DNA of 64,000 nt from Sipunculus nudus (taxonomy: Eukaryota > Annelida > Sipuncula > Golfingiida > Sipunculidae), in the NCBI GenBank assembly GCA_026874595.1, contig CM049314.1:60555300-60619299 (forward strand), written 5' to 3'. Under the pieces are notes generated by a model. That model was not told the origin of the DNA. It saw only the letters and a program-made list of their open reading frames with translations, and ran no database searches. Every line of letters begins with the position of its first letter. Position 1 is the first letter of the stretch. The translations under genes were made by a program, and so were the position numbers. Positions 48,764 to 62,173 of this stretch are shown piece by piece.

Positions 48764-49300
48764 CAAGGGCCTCGACGCTCAGCTGAATTGGTCTATTAGG
48801 ATATATGTTTATAAGCTTTTTCAAAATATGGGTCCTGTGATTAGGTTGAAGTTATCCTGTCTACCCAAACTGGAGTTATCATCCATAAACTAATTTGTGA
48901 ATTGATGGGCCCAGTGACCTTGACCTCTGACTTTGTGACCCAAAAAAATCAAAAGGACACTTTCCTTATTGGCAGATATGCCACATGTAGGAGACCTTTG
49001 ATCTCATGACCCCGGAATCAAAAGTTCTTACTTTAGTGATTGGCCATATATGTCAAGTTTGAAACCAATATTTCAATCCAATCTGCTGTTGTTTTCAAAA
49101 GTTTCTTACACAATTAGCAGGTGAGCAATACCTGGAATAAGGCAGGTTTACGTTGAAATGTGTGGCTTAAAATACATCAAATCTTTTTAAAGAAGTGGGT
49201 CCTGTGACCTCGACCTTTGACCTCATGACCCCAAATCAAAAGGGTTCTTACATAATTTGTGGGTCATATATAAATCTACGCTCCATAAACAGCGGTTACG
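48764..49300 (+). repeat. Truncated pearl-like repeat
   Basis: Head-like GAACAAGGGCCTCGACGCTC, then core units containing TGACCTTGACCTCTGAC (about 48918) and TGACCTCGACCTTTGACC (about 49205). No tail is present before the 14-kb element. Confidence 0.5.
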
Positions 49301-49384
49301 CTTTGTTCAACTTTTCGCTACACTTACCGCTGCAAGAAACCGCGATCGCCAGTCAAGCTGCTCAACCAGGCGCTGCTGTCTCTG

Positions 49385-49680
49385 CACTCTAAAAATGGAT
49401 CGGTTAAATTCAACCAAAAAATTGGTTGAAATCAACCGGTCTTCTCGGTTGATATGTGTCCAACCAATTAACCGGTTGATTTCAACCGATACCAATTGGT
49501 TGATTTTTCAACCAATATTTTTGGTTGAAATCAACCATGTGACTGGTTGAAATCAACCATGTGATTGGTTGAAATCAACCAACAATAATGGTTGAAAACA
49601 ACCAATACTGAATCAACCAATTTGATTCAGATGAGCATATTGGTTAAAATCAACCAAGAAAATTGGTTAAGAAGGAACCA
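49385..49680. repeat. Left terminal and subterminal repeats of the 14.2-kb element
   Basis: After the terminal CACTCTAAAAA, the palindromic word GGTTGAAATCAACC occurs at least four times and variants (GGTTGATTTCAACC, GGTTGATTTTTCAACC) fill most of the next 280 bases. Open frames here are translations of this repeat. Confidence 0.8.
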
Positions 49681-50598
49681 ACTGAATACCCTAGCAAAAT
49701 ATGAAATGGTTACAAAATGCAGTTGAATTCAGCCACAATTGCCTGAAAACAACTAACATAAAAAAAATTTTGCATAAAATTGTGATGCAGTGTGCTCAAA
49801 TATCATGGTGAAAAAGAATTAAATATACCTTTGTACCAAGTAATGTCAAGGAATATTCCTCAGCCAGTCAAATGAACAAAATAAAACACAATTTGCACTT
49901 TGCATGATACTGCTGTTCCTCTGATTGTAGAAATGTAATGAAATTGGAAATATCACTCTGTGTGGCAGTACAAGTGCTCTGATAACCTTGCATTCATACA
50001 TCAACCTTTTGTCTGAAATGGTAGACACAAAACAAGAGCATTATATTTATAAAAATAATTGTTTAATAAGTCCAGTAAAATAACAATGTAACATATAATT
50101 AAATCATGCATGCAGTACACAACTTGTAACTGCACAACTGGCGACACAAGCCTCCATTTAAAAACATATATATACAAGTAAGATTTTCAAGAGTCCAATG
50201 CTAAAAATTGAATTTCAGGAAATTGAATTCACAATTACTGATAATTTAAAAATGGACAGATAGACAGGTAGACAAACAGAGTTAATCACTTTATCTCCCT
50301 TTCTGCTGAAGCTGGAAAATGATTAACATATGTTTGAAGTACTCTGGAAGTGCAGTGTCATGGATACCTTACTCATAAAATGATGAAACAAGAGTCTACA
50401 GTCAATACTGTTCCCTGATGACTGTCTTCATTCCATATGCCTGCATGCATCATGGTGTCTGAGAAACACAGCAACACTGAACTCAGTCACTGTTGATCTT
50501 CATCAAACATTTAGAAACTGAATTTCTAGATCTGAAAATACATCAAATTTCACATTAATAATAAAAGATGAAAATATGTGTTGGTGTTAATACTGTTC

Positions 50599-50637
<39 letters not shown>
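50599..50637. repeat. (TA)n microsatellite
   Basis: Pure TA run inside the pearl-like repeat. Confidence 0.95.
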
Positions 50638-50642
<5 letters not shown>

Positions 50643-51403
50643 CACACACGCAATTTTAATCCAACCCCTTATAACTGCTTGTGATATAGGCATACTTCAT
50701 GCACAAGGAAGTACAAGAGGGCGAGACCTAAACAGTGACAAAACATGCAATTACATATTAACAGTTTGTTATGATGACGATAGACTACCTATCATCAATG
50801 GATATTAAATTAGTCTGAACGAGGTAGGCCTACAAGTATAAATGTACTCATTATTGATTAAATATGTACTGTAACAGAATTCAGACTTTGTGCATATCTT
50901 GCAATCGTACAATAATACAAGAAGAAATACAACAGAATATGGGTCATCATAACATGATTTCAGGTGATGGAGATTTGCCCATTTCCAAAATTTCAAAGTT
51001 AGAAAGTTCCAAACATATTTGTTTTGCTTATCTGAATTTCAATGCTAAAACCATGTACTTTCTTAGAGTTCACAGAACATTAGTCATAGTGTCCAAACTT
51101 CAGGATTCAAAGGAGACCTCCCTAGATATTGAGTATGAATGGCCTAATGGTTAAATATATGCCCTGTCAGTCTTTCAGGCTGCTCAAAATTATGTTTTCG
51201 GCCCGTATCTCACAGAATAAAGTTTACTATGTCCTACAGTTTTTGACAAAATGCTATTGAATTTTCATATTATAATAGTTTTAATCTTTGCATTTTGTAC
51301 ATACAAAATGTCAACTGTGCTGACAGGAAAGCAAATGTGCAATGGTCAAGGTTGGACAAAATTTAAAGGTCTGATATTACCTTTATGACAATAACTTAAA
51401 AAG

Positions 51404-51640
51404 ATTATAAAAATCTGTTATATGCTAGAAAAAAATATATAAATCTGTTATATGCTTGAACAAAATTAAAAAAAAATCTGTTATATGCTTGAAATTTTTT
51501 TTTATAAAAAAATCTGTTATATGTTTGAAAATTTGTTTTTATAAAAAAAATCTGTTATATGCTTGAAAATTATTTTTATAAAAAAATCTGTCATATGTTT
51601 GAAATTTTTTTTATAAAAAAATCTGTTATACGCTTGAAAA
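51404..51640 (+). repeat. 32-37-bp tandem repeat, seven copies
   Basis: AAATCTGTTATATGCTTGAA with variable A/T spacers recurs at about 51412, 51444, 51476, 51513, 51550, 51586 and 51621. Confidence 0.9.
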
Positions 51641-53224
51641 CGACTCTTATCTTCAACATCTATCATGTAAAGTAAGTCGATATCTTTCCTGTTGTTTTCA
51701 CAAGATACATTTTATTTGGGTAAATAACTGCTACAAATTGTGCAATTGTCACCCAATTTTTGACAATAAAGTGCAACAATTGGCTTTTACTGAAAAATGG
51801 AGGTTTCTCCTTAATTTCTCATAAAAATGAAGTCACAGTGACCAATATTCAGGTTTGTTAGAAAATAAGGACATCTACCTGGATGTCAAATTTTGGATTC
51901 ACTGGTCCAGTGGTTTTGAAACGTGGCATGTATACGGAGATCGAGCTGGACAACCAGACCGATAATGGACAAATGACCATAGCTATATCTGACATAACGT
52001 ATATACAGGTAATCATCTGAGCTAAAAATGGTGCTACATAAATATTCCCTTTAACATAATATCAATTATTCTCAATTGAATGATAGCTCTTATTTCTAGA
52101 ATTGTAAGAAATCTAAAAGCCTAAATCAGTATATACCTTCTGAACATCAATAAATGCTGCCTTTGCTTCTGCTATGGTGGGCTTGGCATTTCATCCTCTG
52201 TGCTGGAATCAGTTTTGGCAGTAAACGAAGCATCATAGCACTAACGGCACCTGAAAGAAACCAGGAATAGAACAGAATGTCAACTTGTAGGACAATAACA
52301 GATTTACTACGAAAAATTTAGTTTCTCGACCAATAAACAAATTTCATGGAATGTCCACAGGCATTATGAAAATCATGTTCCTGCTGATCATGCAGTGGTC
52401 AAGATTTTGAAGCAAACTGGTTTGATAACCTTCCTTGTAGATATATATACCATAACACATGAGTGGTCATATGGAGTGATTGATAAAGGGACTATTTAAA
52501 AGTTAAATGTGTCCATTAGTCATTTTTCTCCATGAAATGCATTTAAAACTGTTTAAAATGTTAATGATGAGTCAGAAACAGGTTTAAAAGAGACCATTAC
52601 ATCAGCTTTATTATACATATAAAGATGTAAGAGGGCAGATTTATAAAAAGTCACATACATGTCACTCTCAAAATCCATCTGGAACCTCTGTATAAACAAC
52701 AAGGGATCCATCAGTCACAGTGCTCAGTTGAAGTTGACCTTGAGGTAAAAATCTGAAAATGGAGGTAATGTCTGATATGAAGAGGTAATATAGACCATGG
52801 CTGGATGATATGATTGGTTTGTATTGATGAGTAAGAAATTGTTGCAAATAATATTTTGTGACCTGACCATGTGTTTTCTAATGTTTAAATTAAAGCATGT
52901 GCGCAGTTTGTGAACATTAGATGTATATTATTACCATAATCATTGGTTGGCTTTTTGATAAATTGATGACAGTACAGTAGTTTACACATTTGTTCGATTG
53001 GGTCTATTTTTTATTAATATTTTTTATATTATTAAATATATGTATTTTTTATTTTATAAAATGTATACAGTTGAAATATAACTTATGTTCCCAGTCCACA
53101 GGTGTAAGGACTTGGTGGTGGTGTGGGGGTGGTATGACCGGAGTTACAAAATCTCTGTATTATCAAAGTGTATATACAAAGGATTTCCACTTAATTCAAC
53201 AAAGCTTACAGAATAAAAAAGTTC

Positions 53225-55175
53225 ATTCACAATTACTTATATTTTAAAAAAGGACAGACAGACTGGTAGACAAACAAAGCTGATAATATATGGTTCAATT
53301 ATTTCTTAATTTTTTTATTATATCAATTTTTTTAAAGTTTAACATCTGAAATATTACACAATTGAGTATATAAGTTGTTTTCAAATTTCAGACTTTAATA
53401 GCTTAAATCCATACACATACAGCATATGAAAGTTATTTCAACAGTGCTTATAGGAAAAATATCATAATAAATATATATTTAATGATAACGGAGAGATGAT
53501 GGACAGACAGAGCTGATCACTTTATGTTCCATTCTCCTGAAGCAATAATGTGTTTCAATTAGATCTTAATTTTTTCTAATCCAATTGTTTTTTAAATGAA
53601 ATAAATTTTACACACTTGCACAGGCGCAAAGGAATCATTGGTAGGGGGGGGGGGGGGAGGGGATTAACAACACTTCTGCATATATACATACAAGGCAAAC
53701 AAAGCCTGATCTCCAATTCTGCTGAGGCAGGAAAATAATGAACAAATGTTTGTATTATATCCTCATTTTTTTTATCACATCAATTTTTTTAAATTTTAAG
53801 TATATATTTCTATACATTCCCAATATAACATATATATCTGAATATAAAAGTTAATTCATAATTCTAAATGCATCATCATATATCTCAATCTTGTCAGTTA
53901 ACCCCACATCATGCACACAAATGCATATTTATTTTTTTACCACACAAATATATCTTTTAAATTTGCAAAACAATAAATATCTGAAAATAATACTTGAATC
54001 AGATTTCACAATTTTTCATTGTGCCTTTATTTATCTGTAATTTGCTTCATATTTTATAAATTTATGCACACTGATGGGTTTAATTTTAATATTTTAAAAT
54101 CATTTAAAAGGAAATTGATTTCTTTAAAAAGGCTACATTAACCCAAATGGCTTCTTCTGGATTACTCAATGAATTACTCATTCAAGGAAAGTTTTGTATA
54201 TTGGAGTGGAAACAGCATTACAGTTGAGGAAATACAGGGCAAACAATAACAATTACTGCATAACACTTGGTGGGTAGGGTTGGCGGGGGGGGGGGGGGGG
54301 TTGATATGAGAATAACTGTACACCTGTCACAGCAGGGGATCTCCCCTAGTGACCTGTAACAAATCAGGAACCCTGGCATAGCTAACTTAACTTCTAGTGA
54401 CCAGGAGTGGGCTGCCTGCATCTGGACAAAGCACGTGACTATAATAAGAGCCTGAACAAAAAAAATTCAATTATTAGCCTAATTTTTGAGCTTTTATTTT
54501 CTAATTTCAGGTTGAAACAAATTAAATACTAAAGTTTACATGCTGTGAAAATTTAATCAACAGTACTCACAGGAAAAAAAAAACGTGCCATGGTCAAAAT
54601 TGAAGGTACTTATTTTATTTTTATGCTAATAATTTTAAAAAATTTAATAATTCAGATCTAATCTTGGGTATACAATTGAATCTTAATTTAAACAAAGTTA
54701 TATACTTGAACGAAAGGTCTCTAGCTTCCAAAATTTTCATGTTAGGTGAGTAAATTTCCTGAATTTGTAATTTACAAAGTCCATTATATTCGGGCCCACA
54801 ACTTGAAGAAATTACACTTAACAGACTTAATTTCCAGCATTTATATGGAAAATATATAGGAGAATACCAGTACTTCTGGTAAATATTAAGAAAGAAAAAC
54901 AGACAGATCAGTGGTTTTGATATAAGGCAGTCCTGAAGTGTGATAATAGGTTTTTAATGAAAACCTGAGGTTTTTCCTTAATTTCTCAAAGGAATGAAGT
55001 CGCAGTGACCCAGTTTCCGGTTTGGTAGGAGATTTTGGGGACATCTAACAGTATGCCAAATTTTGGATTCATAGGTCTAATGATTTCAAAACGTGCAAAT
55101 CTAACGGACGGACAGACGACGGACAATGGACAATGACTATAGCTCAGATAACGTATAGTCAGCCGAGCTAAAAAA
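53225..55175 (+). repeat. Pearl-like repeat copy 2 inside the 14.2-kb element
   Basis: Begins with repeated GGACAGACAGA blocks (about 53251, 53500, with a weaker one near 53690) and ends with 'gaagtcgcagtgaccc', GGACGGACAGACGACGGAC and CAGCCGAGCTAAAAA. Parallel to copy 1 at 50230-52035. Contains G runs at 53644-53657 and 54285-54300. Confidence 0.5.
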
Positions 55176-56684
55176 ATTAAGGCAGCTTCTGTAGTCTAAC
55201 AGGTAGAACACATGATTTATACCTGGGAGGTGGAAAGTTAAAATCATAGCCTAGAAGTAGTGTGCTTGTCTTGGACGGGCCATGAAAGCCATGATTGTTA
55301 CAGAAGATGGACAAGATACTGAAACTTGTACCACCGTACTCAACTGATTAGCAGACAGATTAAAATCATGTACAATATTTCAAAAAAACTATACGCCTAC
55401 TTATAAGGTGGTCCAAGATTACCTGCTGATGGCTCAGATGAATTCAAACCAGCTAACATCTTCATGCTGTCTGGGTATTTCACTGCCACCTGGTTCTTAT
55501 CCTTCAGGATGGCTGCCATGTCATCTCATTTAGCCATCAACTCCATCATGCCTCCTCATCCAGATATATTCCGCCGAAGTCTCCCTCTACCTATGAATGT
55601 CAAGTTAGCCAAATCAAGAATCAGTTTGCTTGGAATAGTTTACTGATAGATCAGGTATTATATAAAACCTTGAATTCACCTACACAAAGTAAAATAATGA
55701 AATCATTTACATGATGAAAAAGATTGGGTGCCTCTGGCTTCTCACATTAGTATTGTAGGAGACTTTTTATTCTCAGGTTGAAGAATCTGACCATTGTAAA
55801 CAGGATCATGCATGCAACACGTCACTAGTAACTTGTTTACCTTTAGCCTAAAGATCCATTGGGATTATAGTATCATCTGAAAGAGTATTTTCACTGGTAG
55901 GACTAGTGATTGTAATATAGATTTTTTTAACAGAAAATCAGGAAGTAATTACCCATATACAGGGGTGGATCCAGGATTTAGAAAATGTGTCATACAGACC
56001 CTTATGTGTGTGTCTGTGACTCCATCCCCCCCCCCCCCCCCGAGTCCTTGAACTTAAAGATAAATTGACGCCACTGGCTGTCAGAATTAGCAAACCTTAG
56101 ATATCTCATTTACTTTATATCCAAACATGGGCCTTCTTCTCCACAAATCCAGGGTAACCTCGACACCCTGTCTCTGAAATGTACTCGTGCATCCTCTCTC
56201 TCAGTTCCTGATATTAATGCTGGAGCCACTTGGTCTCGAGCTTGATGGAGGCAGTGTCTGGATCTGTAACATAAAATTACAGGTACTCAGAAATACTATA
56301 TATACCGTATGAATCTGTATTAAGCAGGCCCCAGGCAGAGCTGATTCATTTGGATTCAATTTGCATTTTTTTTGCAGGAAAACAAGTCATAATAGAATAA
56401 CTACTTATTAAAACTACTTCTACTAAAATAATAGTTTCCACTTTACCAGTGAAATGTTCTGTATTAATACTTACTACCAAGAGTTATTCTATTTTTCAAG
56501 AAATGGAACAATTTTTCTTTAAAGGGGAAAACAATTTTGTACTGTTTAATAGAAGAAGGGGAACCTTTTATTTTTGAACACATAGTGCACACATGGAAAA
56601 CAACTTGGCTTCATGTCATATTGCACCAACTTATAATTTAAGTGATAATATATATATAATTGTATATATATATATATATATATA

Positions 56685-57911
56685 CAGTGAAACCTGAACC
56701 AAGCGACCACTGCCGCCAGCGACCGTCTGTGACTTACGACCGAAAAATGAATGCACCGAGCTTAATCACTCTATAACGCCCCTGTGTTGAGCGACCGTTT
56801 GTGGTACGCGACCACCGACCGCTCAAATGTGGCCGGTCGCTGGTCTTTACCTCCGTTAAGCGACCGCCTGGTGTAGCGGTAGTGGCACCAGGCGTCCCAA
56901 GTTATGACTTAAACGACCGTGCCATCGACCGTCTCGTGAATGTGACCTACTTTCCCCGCGGTGAATTGACATCAATTCACAATACCCCTCTAGATGTCAA
57001 TGGCCTAGGGCCCACGTGGTTTTAATCTTTCTCGAAAAATGAAAGTTCCGCGAATATTGCGAGGGAACATGTAAACCGACGCAATTCTTTAATTCTGATG
57101 CCTGTGTATCATTACTTTTTTAGCATAGCCTATCTTTGAACACATCGTAATTGTTTAACGATTGTCTAAAGCATCTTTACGGTAAAGCATCACGTGCTCT
57201 AGGGGAAATCCCTCATTAATATTCATCGAATAGAACTCCCGCGATCCCGTTGTATTTCTAACACCAAGGTCGCATTCACTACGCTGCGGTCGTTGACCGG
57301 AGTTCATAGCTAGTCATAGCGATGTGTAAATATTATTTGCGGGGATTTAATTTTTATAAAGTGAGTCATGAAAGTAAGTTTGTTATTACGTAAGCGATCA
57401 ACTGTCATTGCTTGACACACACATTTTGCCTTGACAACATGTCAGTTCGTGACGACGACAAACTGACGACCTGCTTTGATAACATCAATAGAATATTCAT
57501 CAATAAGACAATAGGACTGAATGCAAACTACCTTAGTACCAATATAGAGAGACTGTTTGGTAACATCAGCAGTCACCTGTAATCTAATGATCGAACCTGT
57601 CATACCTGCTTTGAAGTTTATTGAGATTTTAACGGGGTCTGCTTCTAATTACGTTGAGCACAAGTCAGTGATCAACAAAGTGGCTCAGTGTGTACTCATG
57701 GTACATCATTAATTAGCGGTTTGTGTTTGTGCAATATGACAAACAGGCTATTCAAACCCTTTAACAAAGGCTTGTTTAGTAACTATATAAAAGGTCCAGC
57801 TTTCTTTGATAATTATAACAAAGATTCCCTTTGTTAAGCAGAGCAAGATTGATTCATTGTTTTAAGTAAATATTATTGTTAACTTGTTAATATTGTTGTG
57901 AATATCTTGAT

Positions 57912-57982
<71 letters not shown>

Positions 57983-58155
57983 AGTGTGTATTTTTATAAT
58001 AAAAAAAAAATAAATGTTTACGTAGACATAAATGCCTTGGTATTCTTTGTTGGCTTCATGCTGAGACTAAGACCACCTGAGACTTAAGACCACCTGTGAC
58101 TTAGGACCGCTTTTGGTGTGGCACATCAGGTGGTCTTAACTCTCAGGTTTTACTG
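56685..58155. mobile_element. 1,471-bp pogo-like element nested in the 14.2-kb element
   Basis: Left end CAGTGAAACCTGA, right end complementary to CAGTAAAACCTGA, each bordered by TA (56683-56684 and 58156-58157). CAGT ends and TA target duplications are characteristic of the pogo/Tc1-mariner group. Subterminal words AAGCGACCAC / AAGACCACC repeat near the ends. The 74-codon frame at 56801-57025 is not recognised, and no transposase is present. A long (TA)n lies at about 57912-57980. It separates proposed exons of the host element's decayed gene, so it inserted later. Confidence 0.65.
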
Positions 58156-59304
58156 TATATAAATATATATATATTCATATAATACACATGCACACACATA
58201 TATATATATTAAATACACATAGCGGTATATTTTTTTAATACCGTTGAAAGTTTCTGTATTTGAATTGCCCTACCTATGTTTGATAATTTATGAAAAAAAA
58301 CATGACGGTGCATGTATGTCCAGCACTTCAGCCCATGCTCAGTTATGCGTGACATGCTCTCTCAGACCAAACATGTACGCTCGCACTTGGTATTCTCTGC
58401 ACCAAAGGTGTGTTGGCCCATGTAACTATTTAACTGGTCTTATGCCACTGCAATGATGTTCAAGTTCCACTGATAAAGAATGAAAGGAATAAATGGTATA
58501 GCACTGAGAACCTGACAAGTTGGTATTCTCACTGGAATTGGATTAAATCCTGTTGGGTCTCCAATAAAATATAGGCAAAACCTGCCTCCTCTTACCTTGA
58601 TCATGTTCTAGGTAAATAAATCATTATTCTTGTAAGTCGTTTGAGTCAGGGTTACATTTGCACTGAAAAGACATGATTTGGGTTTTATCTGACACATGAC
58701 TTCTTGGCCTTGACCCTTTTATTCCAAGCGGCCAGGGTCTTCCTGCACACAGAACACAGGGTGACCCGAAAGAAATGAACATGCTGTGTTAAATGATGAA
58801 ACTTAAATTGGACAACACCAACAATTAATAAGAAAGCCTGTGAAAAGACAATATATATATGACAATATAAACATATATAAACACACATATCAATATTATG
58901 TAGGGGCACTTTCACACTAAAGGTTGGATATGAAAAATTGTTAAACAATGGTTCACAGGTAAGTTTTGTGGCTGAAAATATGATACATTTTATCATATTT
59001 GTAAAGGCCACACCAGCCTCTATAAACACAGAAAATTTTATAAGTCTAAGCCAATTTTTTAAGAAGTTCTGGCCATTTAAGTGTAATTTTCACCAAATTT
59101 TGGAGTCTCACTCACAAAAATGGAAGAATTTAATGTAAATATGACTGAAATTTGTATACCAGAACAGAAATATTCTAATCACAGCACATGCTGTAACATG
59201 TAAACTACAAGTGCTCAAAGTTTCATGACTTTCATAGTGGTGGTTTAAATTATCCAATCAATATCCTTCAGTATAATAATTGGTTAAAAAATTTTGCTGG
59301 GACC

Positions 59305-61570
59305 TGTCCTCTCCAGTACATTGCATCCTCACAAGAAATGTAATTCTCATGTTGCAAAACAAAATCCTGCTTTAAACAGCCAGTATTATATTTAATCATG
59401 TTTTGGTAACTATGGGCTGGGTATGCGTGTTCTTACACGGATGATTTGGCACTTGTTTTACCTGGTATATGCCTGTTAAAAAAATTGTCCTCTCCAGTAC
59501 ATACAGATAAAATTCACTTTAATGTAGAAAATAAAAGCCTATTTTAGTTTATATGTAACAGGTAGCTAGGAAGATAAATTCCCTGGTGTTTGCATTGCAA
59601 CCCATCTAAAATTTTTTGGCCAGTTTAGCAATGAGAGTATCTGTTAAAATGTCCTCTCCAGTACAATTATTTTTAACATGAGGCATTCTAGAGGAATACT
59701 TCTCCAAGCAAGCTTAATATTTACTTAAAGTTTGTCCTAGCGATAAGTATAAAAAGACAGAGGGAAATATTTTGGCTCATTATATAAATTAATTAGCATG
59801 TAACTCCATCCATTGTCAGTGCTCATGTTTAGATTGATGAATCTTCATTGATAAATTCATGATAAAGCCTTTCTTGTACATGTTCCTTCTTTGTACAGAA
59901 GTGAGAAGCAGACAAAAAGCATACCTGCAATAACTGCATGTAAATTGTGACAGTAGCAGACTTTAATTTTGTGTTACTTAAATGTACTGGAGAGGACATT
60001 TTTTTAACACGGGATAAAAGTGTCAAAAGTACAACCCTACAGTCTTTCAGATTTGCACAGAAGTTCTTGAAGCTTTCAATCACTTTGGATACCTAACCTG
60101 CTTACTTTTAATTTTAATAAATACCATGTAGTTTACTACAAAGACCCCTTCATCTATTACTTTGGTAATTATAAGAAATGTGTCTGTTTTTTATCTGTTT
60201 TTAACCAGAACCACATACATGTTAAGATTCTTTACCAAATTAGACCCGCTAGAAATAGTCAATCAGCCCAAATTTTCATTTTTACCAAAATCTAACATTT
60301 CATTATCTGGATCATTTACTCACTTCATGTCTCATATTTTATGTAACTTTGCCATATTGATGATTGCTGACGAATCAGCCCAAATTGTTTTAGCCAAAGA
60401 TAATTTATATGAAATTACCAGTGCTTTCTGTTCCCTTGCCATCACACCAGCCATGAATACATTACTTCATGAAAGAAACCAATCAAATTTGCCAATACTT
60501 TTGCCTCAAGAGAAAGTCAACAACTATTGAAACCAAATGGTTTGGTAAAACAACTTTTGAAACTATGGTCTCCCAATTTGCTGGTACACATTTTATATGA
60601 CACAGTTATCAGTGTTGGGCCAGTGGTGGTGAGGGTGGAGGCATCATGTGAACTTGGTCTTTGACAATGTGCTTTTCTTTTCCCATCAATTTTACCAAGT
60701 CTCACAGCAAAGTCTATGAAAACAATGATATCAACATTGTCTTCTTGTAAAAGCTTAATTTTCTGGTTCCAATTTATCTAAGTCTCAGAAAAGTTGTATT
60801 TTTATGTTTAAAATTCAAATTCAACGGTAATATCCTCACAAGTAAAAAGCCAAAAGCAAGTGAAATGTCCATTTCCACAACTGTTGTGTCACAATGTAAA
60901 GTACAACTAGGAGGACCCATATCTGTAGTTATCATATAATACAAAAATGTATGTCCCAAATTTTGAATAAATTAATGTATATATATATATATATGGATAT
61001 TTTCCCCAGGTCTACAATAAACATTTAGGTGAGCTATGTTGTCTATGAACGAATTGTTTAATGTATGCTGTAAAATAAGTTGAGAGATGTGAAAATTTAG
61101 AGTAAATGTGTTGGAAATAAAACATGAGTGCAAAAAAACACATTATATTTGCATTATGGATTGTGAACAAAACTGCTTCTGAACAAAATTCTGTGAAATA
61201 TTCATTTTCAAGATGACCGTTTCTCCAAATTTTTGTTCAAAATATGTTGTCTGGAGTATAATTTATTTCAACAAAACAAAAGGTACAAGCCATCCAATAT
61301 TTATTATCTCGCTTTATGTGTCATTTAATATCATGAAGTCATAATTGACTTACATTATACTTAATAACTGAAACTTGGGTATGTCTATTTTGTGCTACTT
61401 TAACCATAAGGTCCAAATAGTTGCAGATAAACTTGCCTCTGGAAAATGAGGTGGTCTTTGGTTCATTTTATGTTCAAGAGGTCCATAAACAATACAAGAG
61501 AGAGAGGGAACAAAAACATTCCTATGAATTCTTCCACAGTGCATGTTAAAATAATGTCCTCTCCAGTACA
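59305..61570. repeat. Five dispersed copies of TGTCCTCTCCAGTACA
   Basis: Exact 16-base copies start at 59305, 59486, 59650 and 61555 on the plus strand and at 59983-59998 on the minus strand. Four of the five are preceded by TGTTAAAA or GTTAAAA within about 5 bases, giving a longer shared word. The spacing is irregular and the intervening DNA is not obviously repeated, so this is not a tandem array. Confidence 0.8.
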
Positions 61571-62122
61571 AATGTCGGTAAAAACTGTTATCATAAAAAT
61601 CCAGTGACCACAGACTAAGGCATCAACATGTTTCCTGATTTCTTGAACTCTGTACAGCTGAACAACTTCTCTTACCATCTCTGTTACTGATTGAGCAGAG
61701 CAGAGTCAGAATAAGGACTGAGAGCATACTTCCTTTAATCAAAATTAAAATGCATTGTTAAATTTTTTATAAAAATATGAAAATTTCATAAAAAAACAAA
61801 TGTGATTGCAGATTTTTTTACCATGCACTTAGGACATGATCAAATACATAAGATAAAGACATTAGGACAGACCAATGAGCAAAAATTAAAATTATGTAGA
61901 GCTGTGAAGAGAAAAAGATTATTGTAAAAACATGGGATGTTTGAATTACTGAATTCAAGGTAACTTTTATTAGTTCACAGGTAAAATGGTATACTAAACA
62001 GTTTCCTTTAGCTAAGATATATACCTTTTGAGGGGTTAACTTAATTTTGCTCTGTTAGGTATTCAGTTTTTACTCCCCAGTGAGACTAATCACTCAACCT
62101 TTTGTGTAAAAGTGCCCATATA

Positions 62123-62126
<4 letters not shown>

Positions 62127-62173
<47 letters not shown>

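Larger units (their letters stand above)
50230..52035 (+). repeat. Pearl-like repeat copy 1 inside the 14.2-kb element
   Basis: Starts near TGGACAGATAGACAGGTAG (50253). Passes through an AAAATCTGTTATATGCTTG tandem (51404-51640). Ends with 'gaagtcacagtgacc', 'ccaaattttggattca'-like sequence, CATAGCTATATCTGA and CTGAGCTAAAAA. The same order of words is found at 53225-55175, so the two are diverged copies of one repeat. Confidence 0.5.

Noticed and set aside
56801-57025. 74-codon frame in the nested pogo-like element as a transposase
   Set aside because: Too short, no DDE or helix-turn-helix motif visible, and it includes subterminal repeat words.
60162-60530. 122-codon plus-strand frame inside the 14.2-kb element
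   Set aside because: Ordinary-looking composition but no motif, opposite strand to the decayed gene, and no supporting splice sites seen.
61463-61678. Minus-strand frame in which the 16-base word would encode CTGED
   Set aside because: The other four copies of the word are not in comparable frames, so a shared peptide does not explain its conservation.
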